Position numbers and translations under genes: made by a program. A DNA stretch of 62,416 bases from NCBI GenBank assembly GCA_002305715.1, contig DBQD01000006.1, forward strand, positions 1-62,416, given 5' to 3'. Positions within the stretch are counted from its first letter, which is position 1; each line of letters starts with the position of its first letter. The notes below the pieces were generated by a model. It saw nothing but the letters and a program-made list of their open reading frames with translations, was not told the origin of the DNA and searched no databases. Source of the stretch: Proteiniphilum sp. UBA1403 (lineage in GTDB: Bacteria > Bacteroidota > Bacteroidia > Bacteroidales > Dysgonomonadaceae). Positions 36,593 through 46,047 of this stretch are shown piece by piece.

Positions 36593-36629
36593 CATAACTT
36601 AAACGTGCTGTACAATATTATTGAAACGA

Positions 36630-37964
36630 ATGATATCTAAATATTTCTCCCCTGCATGGGTGCTTGCTCTTAACCTGTTGCTATTATCCTCCTGCCTTGA
36701 CTCTTCCAGTGAGGAGATAGAATATTCACCCGATGCACAGATCTATGCTTTTTCCTTGTCATCTGCCACAGACACAACGAATGTGTTATCAAACACGCAA
36801 TTCACAATTGACCAAATAAACGGCAAGATATTCAATAAAGAACCGCTACCCTATTTGTTTCATGTTGATAGCGTGGTTCTGAAAATATCAGGCTCAAGTG
36901 TCTACTCACTCTTTTACCAAGTGAAACTTACACTCGACCCCGACAGCACGTACAACTGGATTGACACCGACTCGGTAGCCATAAACCGCTTGAAACGGAT
37001 TACCACAATTGCTCCCGACGGCGTTACAGAGAAACGGTATGATTTTGAACTGCGAATTCATCAGGAGGATCCATATATTCTTTCGTGGCAACAAATGGAT
37101 GCAGATTATATGCCTCTCCCAATTGAATCTCAAAAAACAGTTGTTTACAACAATCGCTTTTTTAGTTATATCAAATCGGGCAGCAGCATAAAGGTGCTAT
37201 CTTCCGATGGGTTCGACTCGAGCACAATGAACACAATCGGGTTGCCACATACGCTATCAATCTCCTCGTTGACTTCCACACAGTCGGCTTTATATGGACT
37301 CGATTCCACAACGGGTACTGTTTATGAATCATACGATGGAGTGAACTGGAATCAGGTTGTTACCCCTTACACGGTAAAAGCAATTTATGGAGAACTGCCT
37401 TTGGCAACATACGGCGCTATCTTGGCTGCAGCTGAGGTAGAGGGGCAGCTCTACTTTGTGCAGACTGACAACTTCACTGCAATGGAGAGGTTGAACAAGA
37501 TCCCTGCAAACATGCCCATAAAGGATTTCTCAGTTACAGCGGTTGATCTACCAACCTTCTACTCCAAATATTTAATTGTATCGGGCGGAACAACAAAAGA
37601 GAATGGAGCTAGCAATGCTGTTTGGATTTTACTTGAAAATAACGGATCCATCAATCACATTATTTCAAGAATTCCCAATACAGTCTCCGTAATTGGTAGC
37701 AGTTTGTTTTTCTATGACGAGAAGCCTTATCTGATGATTTCCACATCCGAGAAGAACAAATTGATGTACTCTGAAAACTTTGGTCTCGATTGGATTGAAG
37801 CTACAGAAAATCAGCTGTTCCCTTCAAACTTTACGCAACGAAGTTATGCTTCGGTAATCACCGATGCTGATCACTATATTTGGGTATTCGGCGGAGTATC
37901 CAACACACAAACACAATTGACCGATTTATGGAGAGGAAGGCTTAATAAATTTAACACCAACTGA
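36630..37964 (+). CDS. DUF6242-type lipoprotein
   Basis: A 444-residue lipoprotein: signal peptide ending in the lipobox LSSC, then LDSSSEE. The N-terminal domain (about 30-150, with segments such as YAFSL and INGKIFNKEPLPY) and a C-terminal repeated beta structure (about 160-440, suggestive of propeller blades, e.g. GVNWNQVV and FGLDWIEAT) fit what I know of DUF6242 proteins of Bacteroidetes. Function is unknown; the propeller-like part hints at binding to a surface partner. The frame also opens at a TTG at 36621. Confidence 0.7.
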   Translation: MISKYFSPAWVLALNLLLLSSCLDSSSEEIEYSPDAQIYAFSLSSATDTTNVLSNTQFTIDQINGKIFNKEPLPYLFHVDSVVLKISGSSVYSLFYQVKLTLDPDSTYNWIDTDSVAINRLKRITTIAPDGVTEKRYDFELRIHQEDPYILSWQQMDADYMPLPIESQKTVVYNNRFFSYIKSGSSIKVLSSDGFDSSTMNTIGLPHTLSISSLTSTQSALYGLDSTTGTVYESYDGVNWNQVVTPYTVKAIYGELPLATYGAILAAAEVEGQLYFVQTDNFTAMERLNKIPANMPIKDFSVTAVDLPTFYSKYLIVSGGTTKENGASNAVWILLENNGSINHIISRIPNTVSVIGSSLFFYDEKPYLMISTSEKNKLMYSENFGLDWIEATENQLFPSNFTQRSYASVITDADHYIWVFGGVSNTQTQLTDLWRGRLNKFNTN

Positions 37965-38059
37965 AAAAACATGTAGGTTGTTACATTTATTGAGCAAAAG
38001 ATAATTTATTGCACTTTTTTCCGTTTTTACTTGGTAACAAGATTTATAGGATTGAAGGC

Positions 38060-38764
38060 ATGAAATTACAGAATAAGTTTCTGCTTGTAGCAACTTTCAT
38101 GGGATTAATCTCAGTTGCTAACAGCTCTCTATATTCTCAGGAGTTTTCCAACGAGACCGGATTCGCTTTGGGGGTTTCTTCCTACATGGGAGATGCGAAT
38201 AAAAGCCGTTTTTTTTACAATCCCGGCTTAGCAGGGGGGATGGTCTTTCGTTACAACTTCTCCTTTCACTGGGCCTTGAAAGCAAATCTGCTTGCAGGAC
38301 AAGTATACGGAGACACACGAGATTCGGACAATGCTTTTCCAACTTCTGAACAGATTGATTTTAAACGATCATTTGCCGAAGTGGGAACACATATTGAATG
38401 GAACTTTTTACCCTACAGCAATAAGTACCGGTATTTGGGGACAAGATCTTATACCCCCTACTTGTTTGTAGGTGCAGGTTTGACATATGCTCCTAAAGAA
38501 CGGAATTTTGTAGATTTACATATACCATTTGGTATAGGAATGAAGTTCAAACTAAAGAACAGGTTCAATATAGCCCTCGAGTACTCGTTACGGAAATTGT
38601 TTATAGATGATTTTGACGTGACTCACGCCACACAGGGATGGAGTTTAAATCAACCCTACGGAATCGGGAGCAGTCTCCTCAAGAACCAAGATTGGTATTC
38701 AATTACAATGTTATGCCTAACTTGGGATTTCGGTTTGAGAGATGATCCTTGTCACGGCAACTAA
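38060..38764 (+). CDS. DUF6089 family outer-membrane protein
   Basis: A 234-residue protein with a signal peptide (about residues 1-27, MKLQNKFLLVATFMGLISVA...). Its body is rich in alternating beta strands such as FALGVSSYMGD and YLFVGAGLTYAP, and ends in a strand near the C-terminus, fitting a small outer-membrane beta-barrel. In Bacteroidetes this family typically precedes uppS and bamA, as here. The start at 38060 was chosen over 38009 because it gives a proper signal peptide. Confidence 0.78.
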   Translation: MKLQNKFLLVATFMGLISVANSSLYSQEFSNETGFALGVSSYMGDANKSRFFYNPGLAGGMVFRYNFSFHWALKANLLAGQVYGDTRDSDNAFPTSEQIDFKRSFAEVGTHIEWNFLPYSNKYRYLGTRSYTPYLFVGAGLTYAPKERNFVDLHIPFGIGMKFKLKNRFNIALEYSLRKLFIDDFDVTHATQGWSLNQPYGIGSSLLKNQDWYSITMLCLTWDFGLRDDPCHGN

Positions 38765-38784
38765 CATATTAGCCACTATTAAAG

Positions 38785-39534
38785 ATGTCACTAATTGAAA
38801 AAATTGATCATCGTCGTTCCCCAGCACATATAGCTATTATAATGGATGGAAACGGGCGGTGGGCTAAAGAAAGAGGATTAGAAAGAGCCGAAGGGCATCG
38901 AGAGGGAGTAAACGCTATCAGAAATGTAGTGGAAGCTGCCATTGAGGCGTCGGTGAAGACTCTTACATTATATGCATTCTCTACAGAGAATTGGCGTCGT
39001 CCCACTGAGGAGATTGAAGGACTCATGAAACTCATGGTGTATGCCATTACGCAAGAGACTGCAAACCTCAAGAAAAATGGTGTCAGTATTTCATCAATTG
39101 GCGACAAAAACAGACTTCCCCTCCATGTTAGGGAAGCACTTGAAGGATGCATTCGTGAAACAGCAGAAGGCAAGAATCTAAAACTGGTTATTGCATTAAG
39201 CTATTCCTCCAAGTGGGAACTTACTGAGGCTACTCGTGCTATTACCGGTGATGTTATCGAAGGTAAATTGAAAAAAGAAGATATCACCGAAGAAACTATT
39301 AGTCAGTATCTCAGCACGAGCGACTTCCCCGACCCCGACCTGTTAATACGGACGGGAGGTGAACAACGGATCAGTAATTTTCTGTTGTGGCAATGCGCCT
39401 ATGCCGAGTTGTATTTTACAGATACCTTTTGGCCCGATTTCGGTAAAGAGGAGCTGTTTGAAGCTATAATCGACTATCAAGGTCGCGAAAGGAGATTTGG
39501 CAAAACCAGCGAACAGATAGAATCAGAAAAATAA
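38785..39534 (+). CDS. uppS: Isoprenyl transferase (undecaprenyl diphosphate synthase)
   Basis: A cis-prenyltransferase that makes undecaprenyl diphosphate, the lipid carrier for peptidoglycan and glycan synthesis. The 249-residue protein shows the substrate-binding IIMDGNGRWA near the N-terminus, the TLYAFSTENWRRP motif and the RTGGEQRISNFLLWQ region. It is 20 bases after the DUF6089 gene and 46 before bamA. Confidence 0.96.
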   Translation: MSLIEKIDHRRSPAHIAIIMDGNGRWAKERGLERAEGHREGVNAIRNVVEAAIEASVKTLTLYAFSTENWRRPTEEIEGLMKLMVYAITQETANLKKNGVSISSIGDKNRLPLHVREALEGCIRETAEGKNLKLVIALSYSSKWELTEATRAITGDVIEGKLKKEDITEETISQYLSTSDFPDPDLLIRTGGEQRISNFLLWQCAYAELYFTDTFWPDFGKEELFEAIIDYQGRERRFGKTSEQIESEK

Positions 39535-39580
39535 TCAGACTACACTGAACAAAAGACAGTCAGAGAAAAGATATATTACG

Positions 39581-42274
39581 ATGTTGAAAAGAACATTCAC
39601 TTTACTTTTGTTATTCACCCTTCTTATACAGACATTGTCATTGGCGCAGACTAATGATAGTGTTCGTACTATGGTTCCAAGTGAACTTAATGTAAACTAT
39701 ACTGCTCCTCCTAAAAAATATATCGTGGCAGATATCGATGTTACAGGAGTGGAGGGGACCATGTATGAAGATCAGAAATTCGTACTTGTTGGATTTTCGG
39801 GACTTTCGAAGGGACAGGAAATACAAATCCCTGGTGATGATATCACCAATGCGTTGAAGCGTTTCTGGCGACAAGGTCTGTTTTCTGACGTGAAGATTTT
39901 ACAGACAAAGATTGAAGGAGATAGTGTCTGGCTTGAAATAAAACTCACCGACCGTCCCCGTGTTGCCGATATTCGCTATTTGGGAATGAAAAAAAGCGAA
40001 CAGGAGGATATAGAAAAGAAGATAGGTTTTGTAAAAGGGAATCAAATCACCCCTCCCCAAATCGACAGGGCAGAGATAATCATTAAAAAATTCTTTGAGG
40101 AAAAAGGGTTTGGCGATGCAGAGGTCCGTATTTTTCAGCGCCCAGATACGACCCAAAAAAACCAGGTTATTCTGGAAGTAGGTGTTGATAAAAAGGAAAA
40201 ACTCAAAGTCAACAGTATTCTGATTGAAGGAAACAAAGCGCTTACCGACAATCAGTTGAAGTGGGCAATGAAGAAAACAAACGAGAAAGGAAAGATCCGG
40301 AATTTATTCCGTGCAAAGAAGTTTGTGGATGGTCTGTATGAAGAGGATAAGAAAAAGATACTCACTAAATATCAGGAAAAAGGGTATCGTGATGCAGAAA
40401 TCATACGTGATACCGTCTATAAATTCGATGATAAGACACTAAATATTGAGTTGGTAGTGGAAGAAGGTCCACTATATCACATACGTTCAATCAATTGGGT
40501 GGGAAATACTCAGTATCCATCTGCTCGACTCGAACAATTATTGAACATGCGCCCAGGAGATATATACAACCAAAAGAAACTACAAGAAAGGTTGTTAACG
40601 GATGAAGATGCAGCAGTGAATCTTTATCAGAATAACGGTTACCTATTCTCCAACATAGACCCTGTTGAGATCAATATTGAGAACGATTCCGTAGATTTGG
40701 AGTTGCGTGTATCAGAGGGCCCTAAAGCAACCATCAAGAGGGTAATAATTCAGGGTAACGACCGTTTGTATGAGGATGTAATCAGAAGAGAACTTCGCAC
40801 AAAACCGGGAGCTGTATTTAGTAAGGAAGACCTGCTTCGTTCTGTACGTGAAATTGCACAAACAGGGCACTTCGATCCTGAAGCACTTTCTGCAGACATC
40901 GGTCAAGGTATTTCACCAAACCCAGAAGATGGTACAGTGGATATCACATATCCGCTCACATCGAAAGGGAACGACCAGATTGAGTTCTCCGCCGGTTGGG
41001 GTGTAACAGGGCTTGTGGGTAAACTCAGCTTGAAGCTGAACAACTTCTCTCTAATGAATCTGTTGAACCCTTCTATGCACAGAGGTATAATTCCTCAGGG
41101 TGAAGGGCAAACACTTGTTTTGAGTGCACAAACAAATGGACGTTATTACCAATCTTATCAATTCCAGTTTATGGAACCTTGGTTTGGAGGTAAAAGACCG
41201 AACAACTTTTCATTAAGTGCTTATTATTCACGATATACCGGATTGAACACCAATTATTACTCTCAGAACAGCTATTATAATCCCTATATGTATGGTTATG
41301 GAGGATATCCTGGCTATGGAGGTTATGGAGGATATGGTTACGGAGGTTACGGGGGTTATGGTTATGGCGGATATGGTTATCAAGATATGGCGCAATATGC
41401 ATATGACCCCGATCAGGTGTTTAGCATGGTGGGTGTCTCTTTAGGTTATGGTAAACGACTTGAATGGCCTGATGACTACTTCCAATTCATGGCGGAATTG
41501 GGATACCAACGTTACGGCTTGAAAAACTGGTCATATAACCAATTTCCATTTCAAACAGGTACAAGTAACAGTGTTACACTCGGTCTCACCTTATCACGTA
41601 TTTCTACCGATAACCCTATCTACACACGTACTGGTTCTCAGTTCACGTTGAGTGTAAATGCTACTCCTCCTTTTTCTTTGTGGGATGGAAATAACTATGA
41701 TGCCATGGCATACAGTGACCCCAATAAATACAAATGGAACGAATACCACAAGTGGAAGTTGAAGATACGAACCTTTACACCGCTTACACCCTCAACTGTG
41801 ACCCGTACGCCTGTAGTCGCTACACGCGTGGAGTTTGGTGTTCTCGGGCATTACAATGAAAACAAAATGACACCCTTTGAAACATTCGACGTGGGGGGTG
41901 ATGGCATGAGTGGTTATACCACCTCTTTTGCAACAGAAAATATTGCTCTTAGAGGATATGAAAATAACTCAATTGCTACACAAGCTCGTGCATATACACG
42001 TTTGGGACTTGAGTTACGTTATCCTTTTATACTTGAACCCAACTCCACCATCTACGGTGTAGCATTTATGGAAGCAGGTAACGCATGGTATAATGTAAAA
42101 GATTTAAATCCATTCGACTTAAAACGTTCAGCAGGTGTAGGTGCCCGTATATTCTTACCAATGATTGGATTAATGGGTATAGACTGGGCGTATGGATTTG
42201 ACACAGTATTTGGTAGTGGTAGCCGACAGAGAGGTGGAAGTCAGTTCCATTTTATTATCGGTCAAGAATTCTAA
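39581..42274 (+). CDS. bamA: Outer membrane protein assembly factor BamA
   Basis: The central Omp85 component that inserts beta-barrels into the outer membrane. The 897-residue protein has a signal peptide, five POTRA repeats (roughly residues 48-470) and the C-terminal Omp85 barrel, ending FHFIIGQEF with a C-terminal Phe. Within the barrel, residues 571-600 (41291-41380) are nearly all Gly and Tyr, presumably an extracellular loop or disordered insert. The gene follows uppS and precedes two ompH genes, a conserved envelope cluster. Confidence 0.95.
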   Translation: MLKRTFTLLLLFTLLIQTLSLAQTNDSVRTMVPSELNVNYTAPPKKYIVADIDVTGVEGTMYEDQKFVLVGFSGLSKGQEIQIPGDDITNALKRFWRQGLFSDVKILQTKIEGDSVWLEIKLTDRPRVADIRYLGMKKSEQEDIEKKIGFVKGNQITPPQIDRAEIIIKKFFEEKGFGDAEVRIFQRPDTTQKNQVILEVGVDKKEKLKVNSILIEGNKALTDNQLKWAMKKTNEKGKIRNLFRAKKFVDGLYEEDKKKILTKYQEKGYRDAEIIRDTVYKFDDKTLNIELVVEEGPLYHIRSINWVGNTQYPSARLEQLLNMRPGDIYNQKKLQERLLTDEDAAVNLYQNNGYLFSNIDPVEINIENDSVDLELRVSEGPKATIKRVIIQGNDRLYEDVIRRELRTKPGAVFSKEDLLRSVREIAQTGHFDPEALSADIGQGISPNPEDGTVDITYPLTSKGNDQIEFSAGWGVTGLVGKLSLKLNNFSLMNLLNPSMHRGIIPQGEGQTLVLSAQTNGRYYQSYQFQFMEPWFGGKRPNNFSLSAYYSRYTGLNTNYYSQNSYYNPYMYGYGGYPGYGGYGGYGYGGYGGYGYGGYGYQDMAQYAYDPDQVFSMVGVSLGYGKRLEWPDDYFQFMAELGYQRYGLKNWSYNQFPFQTGTSNSVTLGLTLSRISTDNPIYTRTGSQFTLSVNATPPFSLWDGNNYDAMAYSDPNKYKWNEYHKWKLKIRTFTPLTPSTVTRTPVVATRVEFGVLGHYNENKMTPFETFDVGGDGMSGYTTSFATENIALRGYENNSIATQARAYTRLGLELRYPFILEPNSTIYGVAFMEAGNAWYNVKDLNPFDLKRSAGVGARIFLPMIGLMGIDWAYGFDTVFGSGSRQRGGSQFHFIIGQEF
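41291..41380 (+). repeat. Imperfect GGTTAT/GGATAT tandem repeat coding for a Gly-Tyr stretch in bamA
   Basis: Ninety in-frame bases made of TAT and GGN codons encode 29 Gly/Tyr residues out of 30, with one Pro, in YGYGGYPGYGGYGG-like runs. The repetitive DNA could expand or shrink in 3-base steps without breaking the frame. Confidence 0.8.
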
Positions 42275-42459
42275 GAATTGCAGACCTTTACCATATATTG
42301 TTTAACTTTTTTTACAGGCAGTGTGGTAAACGTTTGAAGCGTGAAACCGTCTTACATAACAACTAGTGACAGCAAAACATGTAGTGTATAGTAAATCAAC
42401 TTTGTTGTCCCTTAAAATGAAGCGTATTCCCATTTGATTCAATAAAAAAAAGAGAAATC

Positions 42460-42975
42460 ATGATGAAAAAGACACTGTTAATAATCTCACTGTTCATTTC
42501 GTTGGCAATAAGTGGAACCTATGCTCAACGATATGCACTCATTGACATGGAGTATATCCTTGAAAAAATACCAGCTTATGAGAGTGCCAACAAGCAGATT
42601 GAAGACTTGTCCAAACAGTGGCAAAGCACTGTTGACAAAGAAATCGAAGAGGTGGATGCTATGTATAAAAAATATCAAGCAGACCTAGCGACTCTCTCCG
42701 CATCAGAAAAAACCAAACGTGAAAACGAAATTGTAGCCAAGGAAAATGCTATTCAGGAACTTCGCAATCAATATTTCGGACCACAAGGAGAGCTGTTTAA
42801 GCAACAAGAAATGTTGATCAAACCTATACAGGATAACATTTATACAGCAGTAAAAGAAATTGCCACAGATCAGGGATATAGTGTTGTGATAGACAGAGCC
42901 TCGGCCACTTCAATTATTTTTGCATCGCCTGGTATTGATATTAGCGATCAAGTACTTTCGCTTTTAGGCTATTAA
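42460..42975 (+). CDS. OmpH/Skp family periplasmic chaperone (first copy)
   Basis: A 171-residue protein with a signal peptide (about 1-22) and a long helical arm rich in charged residues. The start after the signal, RYALIDMEYILEKIPAYE, fits the OmpH/Skp pattern. Skp holds outer-membrane proteins on their way to BamA. It lies 185 bases after bamA, and a second copy follows. The arm region spans roughly residues 45-120, with a beta core formed from both ends. Confidence 0.9.
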   Translation: MMKKTLLIISLFISLAISGTYAQRYALIDMEYILEKIPAYESANKQIEDLSKQWQSTVDKEIEEVDAMYKKYQADLATLSASEKTKRENEIVAKENAIQELRNQYFGPQGELFKQQEMLIKPIQDNIYTAVKEIATDQGYSVVIDRASATSIIFASPGIDISDQVLSLLGY

Positions 42976-42987
42976 AAATAAATAGAT

Positions 42988-42995
42988 TATCTTTG
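42988..42995 (+). promoter_or_regulatory. -7 promoter element between the two ompH genes
   Basis: TATCTTTG followed by C starts 12 bases after the first ompH stop codon and lies 45 bases before the second ompH ATG. The second gene may thus have its own promoter. Confidence 0.6.
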
Positions 42996-43040
42996 CATCT
43001 GTTTAAATAAGGAATTTAAATTATTAATACAATAGAAATC

Positions 43041-43550
43041 ATGTTAAAGAAATTATTGATCTTTTTTATTGCACTGGCTCCCATTGCAGCTGTGGCACAA
43101 GATGTGAAAATTGCATATATCAACACACAGGAGATCTTCGGTTCTATGCCAGAATTGTCTGGTATTGAGTCACAACTCAGTGCTAAGCAAGAAGAAATCT
43201 CCAAGAATGGACAAGCTTTGGTGGATGAATTCAACAAGAAGTCAGAAGAATTCAGCAAAGCTCAAGCCACTTCTGAAACTGTTTTGCAAGACCAACAAAG
43301 ACAGCTAGCCCAGATTCAGGAGAGATATCAAATTTACATCCAAAACAGCCAGCAGGAAATACAACAACTTCAGCAAAGACTGCTCGAACCGGTGAACAAA
43401 AAAATCGCTGATGCAATCAAAGCTGTTGGAGATGAAAACCAATACACTTTTGTTTTCGATGTCTCCACTATGCAATCACCTATTGTATATGTAAGCCCTA
43501 ATGCAACAGACATTACTCCTACTGTTAAAGCTAAATTGGGTCTGCAATAA
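43041..43550 (+). CDS. OmpH/Skp family periplasmic chaperone (second copy)
   Basis: A 169-residue protein with a signal peptide ending near VAQ, followed by DVKIAYINTQEIFGSMPE, a Skp-like start, and long charged helices with glutamine-rich segments (e.g. QNSQQEIQQLQQRL). It is a diverged second copy of the gene before it, not an identical duplicate. It ends the bamA cluster at a strong terminator. Confidence 0.9.
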   Translation: MLKKLLIFFIALAPIAAVAQDVKIAYINTQEIFGSMPELSGIESQLSAKQEEISKNGQALVDEFNKKSEEFSKAQATSETVLQDQQRQLAQIQERYQIYIQNSQQEIQQLQQRLLEPVNKKIADAIKAVGDENQYTFVFDVSTMQSPIVYVSPNATDITPTVKAKLGLQ

Positions 43551-43570
43551 AAAGAATCAGACATAATAAT

Positions 43571-43606
43571 TAAAAAAGGCCTCTGTAAAAGAGGCCCTTT
43601 TTATTT
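43571..43606 (+). terminator. Rho-independent terminator after the second ompH gene
   Basis: GGCCTCT (43578-43584) pairs with AGAGGCC (43590-43596), with a 5-base loop, a preceding A-run and a trailing T-rich tail. The A-run on the other side means it may also serve the convergent universal stress gene on the minus strand. Confidence 0.85.
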
Positions 43607-43620
43607 CTATAGAACATCTA

Positions 43621-44739
43621 TTACATACCTTTAATAACCAATAAAGGTGTATCAGAGTGAAACAACATTCTACGAGCAATACCAGGATTGAACATTCTAG
43701 CAAATATATTACGACGTGAACTTGAAAGAGATATCATGTCAATATTATGCTCTATAACAAATTTCTCCAGTGTAACTTCCAAACCTTCGTTCTGTTCAAT
43801 TAACTTATATTCTGTTTGCAGATGAGGATACAGCTCTGCTAATCGTTTTTGAAGACCCGAAAGTTTAATTTCATTCCATACATCCTCTTTTTTTGCAATA
43901 TGCGCAAGGTAAACTTTGACAGGATAGGCAGCAAGGAGCTTCATCATGATGTCAAACGCTTTAAACTCCCTTTCCTGAAAATTGGTTAGAAATACAATGG
44001 ATTTGATCTCTGCAAGATCACGTACTTTAGCACCCTCTGGTATAGCAAAGATAGGAGTCCTACTACCTTCCATAACTTCTGCTGTAACACTTCCGATAAG
44101 ATCAAGCTCTTTGGCATGCTTACCTCTTGTGCCCATTACAATAGCCGTAGGACGAGTTTTTCTTGAATAGGAAATGATCTCCTCTTCTGCGAGACCTTCC
44201 AACAATACAGATTGATATTCCACTTTTGGAAAGGAACCATCTTCAATTGCTTTCTCAATTTTCTGTACCAAAGAGAGCATTTCGCCTTCCGTCTTACTTC
44301 TTATATCCTGGTACAGTTCTTTATCGGTTGCCTGTAGAGTAAATGAATCTCCAAAAGGAATTGCACCCGGATAGAATGGTGTAAAGAAAGCGTGTAACAA
44401 CTTTACTTTACAATCTAAATCATCTGCTAAGCGAAAGGCAAATTCACAAGCAGTGAGTGAATACTCAGAAAAATCAACCGGGACGAGAATTTCTTTTACT
44501 ATCTCCTGCTCCAGTTCTTTATCTACCTGGGAAGTTAGATCAACCTTTTCAATAATACGCAGCGCCTTGGAAAGATCGGATTCGTTTATGCGTACGCGTA
44601 CATTCCCAGGAACTACCGGATCAATCATTTTTATACCATGAATTACTGCCGGAATACCCTCAGATTCCAGAATCGTTTTGAGAATTTGGGCTTTCTCATA
44701 CGAATGAATGGCTACAGTGACTAACTTATCTTTTTCCAT
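43621..44739 (-). CDS. DUF2007 plus two universal-stress-protein domains
   Basis: A 372-residue cytosolic fusion. Residues about 5-75 resemble DUF2007, a small putative signal-transducing domain (VTVAIHSYEKAQILKTIL...). Two UspA domains follow, about 95-235 and 240-372. The first has the ATP-binding pattern GTRGK-x8-GS as in ATP-binding Usp proteins. The second lacks a clear G-2x-G-9x-GS motif. I chose the ATG at 44739 (MEKDKLVTV); the frame stays open to a GTG at 44775. The fusion suggests a stress or metabolite sensor, but this is inference. Confidence 0.78.
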   Translation of the reverse strand: MEKDKLVTVAIHSYEKAQILKTILESEGIPAVIHGIKMIDPVVPGNVRVRINESDLSKALRIIEKVDLTSQVDKELEQEIVKEILVPVDFSEYSLTACEFAFRLADDLDCKVKLLHAFFTPFYPGAIPFGDSFTLQATDKELYQDIRSKTEGEMLSLVQKIEKAIEDGSFPKVEYQSVLLEGLAEEEIISYSRKTRPTAIVMGTRGKHAKELDLIGSVTAEVMEGSRTPIFAIPEGAKVRDLAEIKSIVFLTNFQEREFKAFDIMMKLLAAYPVKVYLAHIAKKEDVWNEIKLSGLQKRLAELYPHLQTEYKLIEQNEGLEVTLEKFVIEHNIDMISLSSSRRNIFARMFNPGIARRMLFHSDTPLLVIKGM

Positions 44740-44796
44740 ATAGATATCGTTTATGTGCTCGTAGAGATATACCACGAAACACTAAGTTAGATAAAG

Positions 44797-44840
44797 AATA
44801 AAAAAACCCAATATTCGACTAGCTTGTGAAATATTGGGTT
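44797..44840 (-). terminator. Terminator of the small HTH gene
   Basis: An 11-bp stem (AACCCAATATT, 44805-44815, with AATATTGGGTT, 44830-44840) is followed on the minus strand by seven T. It lies 13 bases after the end of the HTH gene at 44854. The loop is 14 bases. Confidence 0.8.
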
Positions 44841-44853
44841 CTCTTATTTTTGT

Positions 44854-45144
44854 TTATTCAGTTTCTTCAGTTTCGATTATTTCCTGTTGTGGATAGTCAT
44901 CTAACCCGAGAATTTTTAAAGCCTTATCAAAGATTGTGGTGTCGTCGAGTACTACAATACCCCCATTTGGTCCCGGTTCAATGTGTATTCCTACGCTTTT
45001 TCCCTCTTTGTAATTGTATCCACCAAAATAATTCCGGACTGTTTCAGGCTTCATATCCAACTCCGCTGCAATTTGGTGGATACTACCATCGGGGAGTTTG
45101 TCTTTCAGTTCCCTCAATTCATTAAATGTGATTGTTCTTGCCAT
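44854..45144 (-). CDS. Small DNA-binding-like protein with helix-turn-helix
   Basis: A 96-residue protein. Residues about 6-45 (LPDGSIHQIAAELDMKPETV, then RNYFGG) look like a helix-turn-helix of the kind that recognises DNA, followed by a short beta segment and a strongly acidic tail (EIIETEETE). I recognise it as a small Bacteroidetes protein without a named function. It stands alone between the Usp and PAP2 genes with its own terminator. Confidence 0.65.
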   Translation of the reverse strand: MARTITFNELRELKDKLPDGSIHQIAAELDMKPETVRNYFGGYNYKEGKSVGIHIEPGPNGGIVVLDDTTIFDKALKILGLDDYPQQEIIETEETE

Positions 45145-45276
45145 GGCTTTTTATTTTAATATTGTGAATGCATATGAGATTAATTCGTGCCCTAAACTTA
45201 CATAAAAAAAACAGATATGCCAAAGTATTTCTAAAAATATTTACTAAAATGTTACGTTCATATCAATAGAAGATAC

Positions 45277-45975
45277 TCAGTGAGGCAACGTTACTAACAA
45301 TGAACTAAAGATAGTCATCACAATCAAATAGGCTGGGATAAAGAGAGAGAGGAGTAGTGATTGGTTACTTGCATTGATTGATTTACTGGTGAGCCAAGTA
45401 TGACGAATTAATTGACTACGTACAATTTTATAGAGCCAAAACAATACAAATGCGATTAAGGTGCCTACAATCATCCCTGCAAGAATATCAGAAATAAAAT
45501 GTACTCCTAGATAGATGCGGGTATAACTGTTCAACATTGCCCAAAAGAGAGCCCCTACAGTTAGCCATCGATAACGATATAGCAGGCTGAGAAATACGGC
45601 CAGACCGAAACTGTTTGTAGCATGACTGGAGATAAAGCCAAAACGACCACCTCTGTAACCATTCATTATATCCACAAAATCCTTGTAATCGGGATGATGT
45701 GTTGGTCGAAAACGTTCGAAGAATGGCTTGAAAAATGAAGAGGAGACTTGATCACACACCGTAAAGAGTAGAATAAAAAACAGGGTGAGCAACATTCCCT
45801 CCTTCCAATGATTTTTGTAGAAGAAAAGAAAAATAATAAACAGAAAAAGTGGAATCCAAACCAATCGGCCGCTGAACATCCACATCAAGTTATCGAGAAA
45901 TAGATAATCACTACCGTTTAACTTTAGAAATAGATCCCGTTCCAAGGGTAACAATGCCTCAACTGCTTCTTTCAT
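45277..45975 (-). CDS. PAP2 family phosphatase, membrane-bound
   Basis: A 232-residue membrane protein of the type 2 phosphatidic acid phosphatase family. The three motif blocks are seen: KPFFERFRPTH, SSHATNSFG and the YLGVHFISD stretch, which carry the catalytic histidines. Several hydrophobic helices surround them. Such enzymes dephosphorylate undecaprenyl diphosphate or lipid phosphates at the outer face of the inner membrane. It lies just downstream of the Bat operon with a gap of about 70 bases. Confidence 0.88.
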   Translation of the reverse strand: MKEAVEALLPLERDLFLKLNGSDYLFLDNLMWMFSGRLVWIPLFLFIIFLFFYKNHWKEGMLLTLFFILLFTVCDQVSSSFFKPFFERFRPTHHPDYKDFVDIMNGYRGGRFGFISSHATNSFGLAVFLSLLYRYRWLTVGALFWAMLNSYTRIYLGVHFISDILAGMIVGTLIAFVLFWLYKIVRSQLIRHTWLTSKSINASNQSLLLSLFIPAYLIVMTIFSSLLVTLPH

Positions 45976-46047
45976 ATATACATATGTTTTATGTTATTAC
46001 TAGGCAACAATACCACTCAGAAAGGATGAGTAATTCCCTTGCCAGTT

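Noticed and set aside
42395..42415. Possible -7 element upstream of the first ompH gene
   Set aside because: It reads CAACTTTG and lacks the T of the TAnnTTTG consensus; too weak to list.
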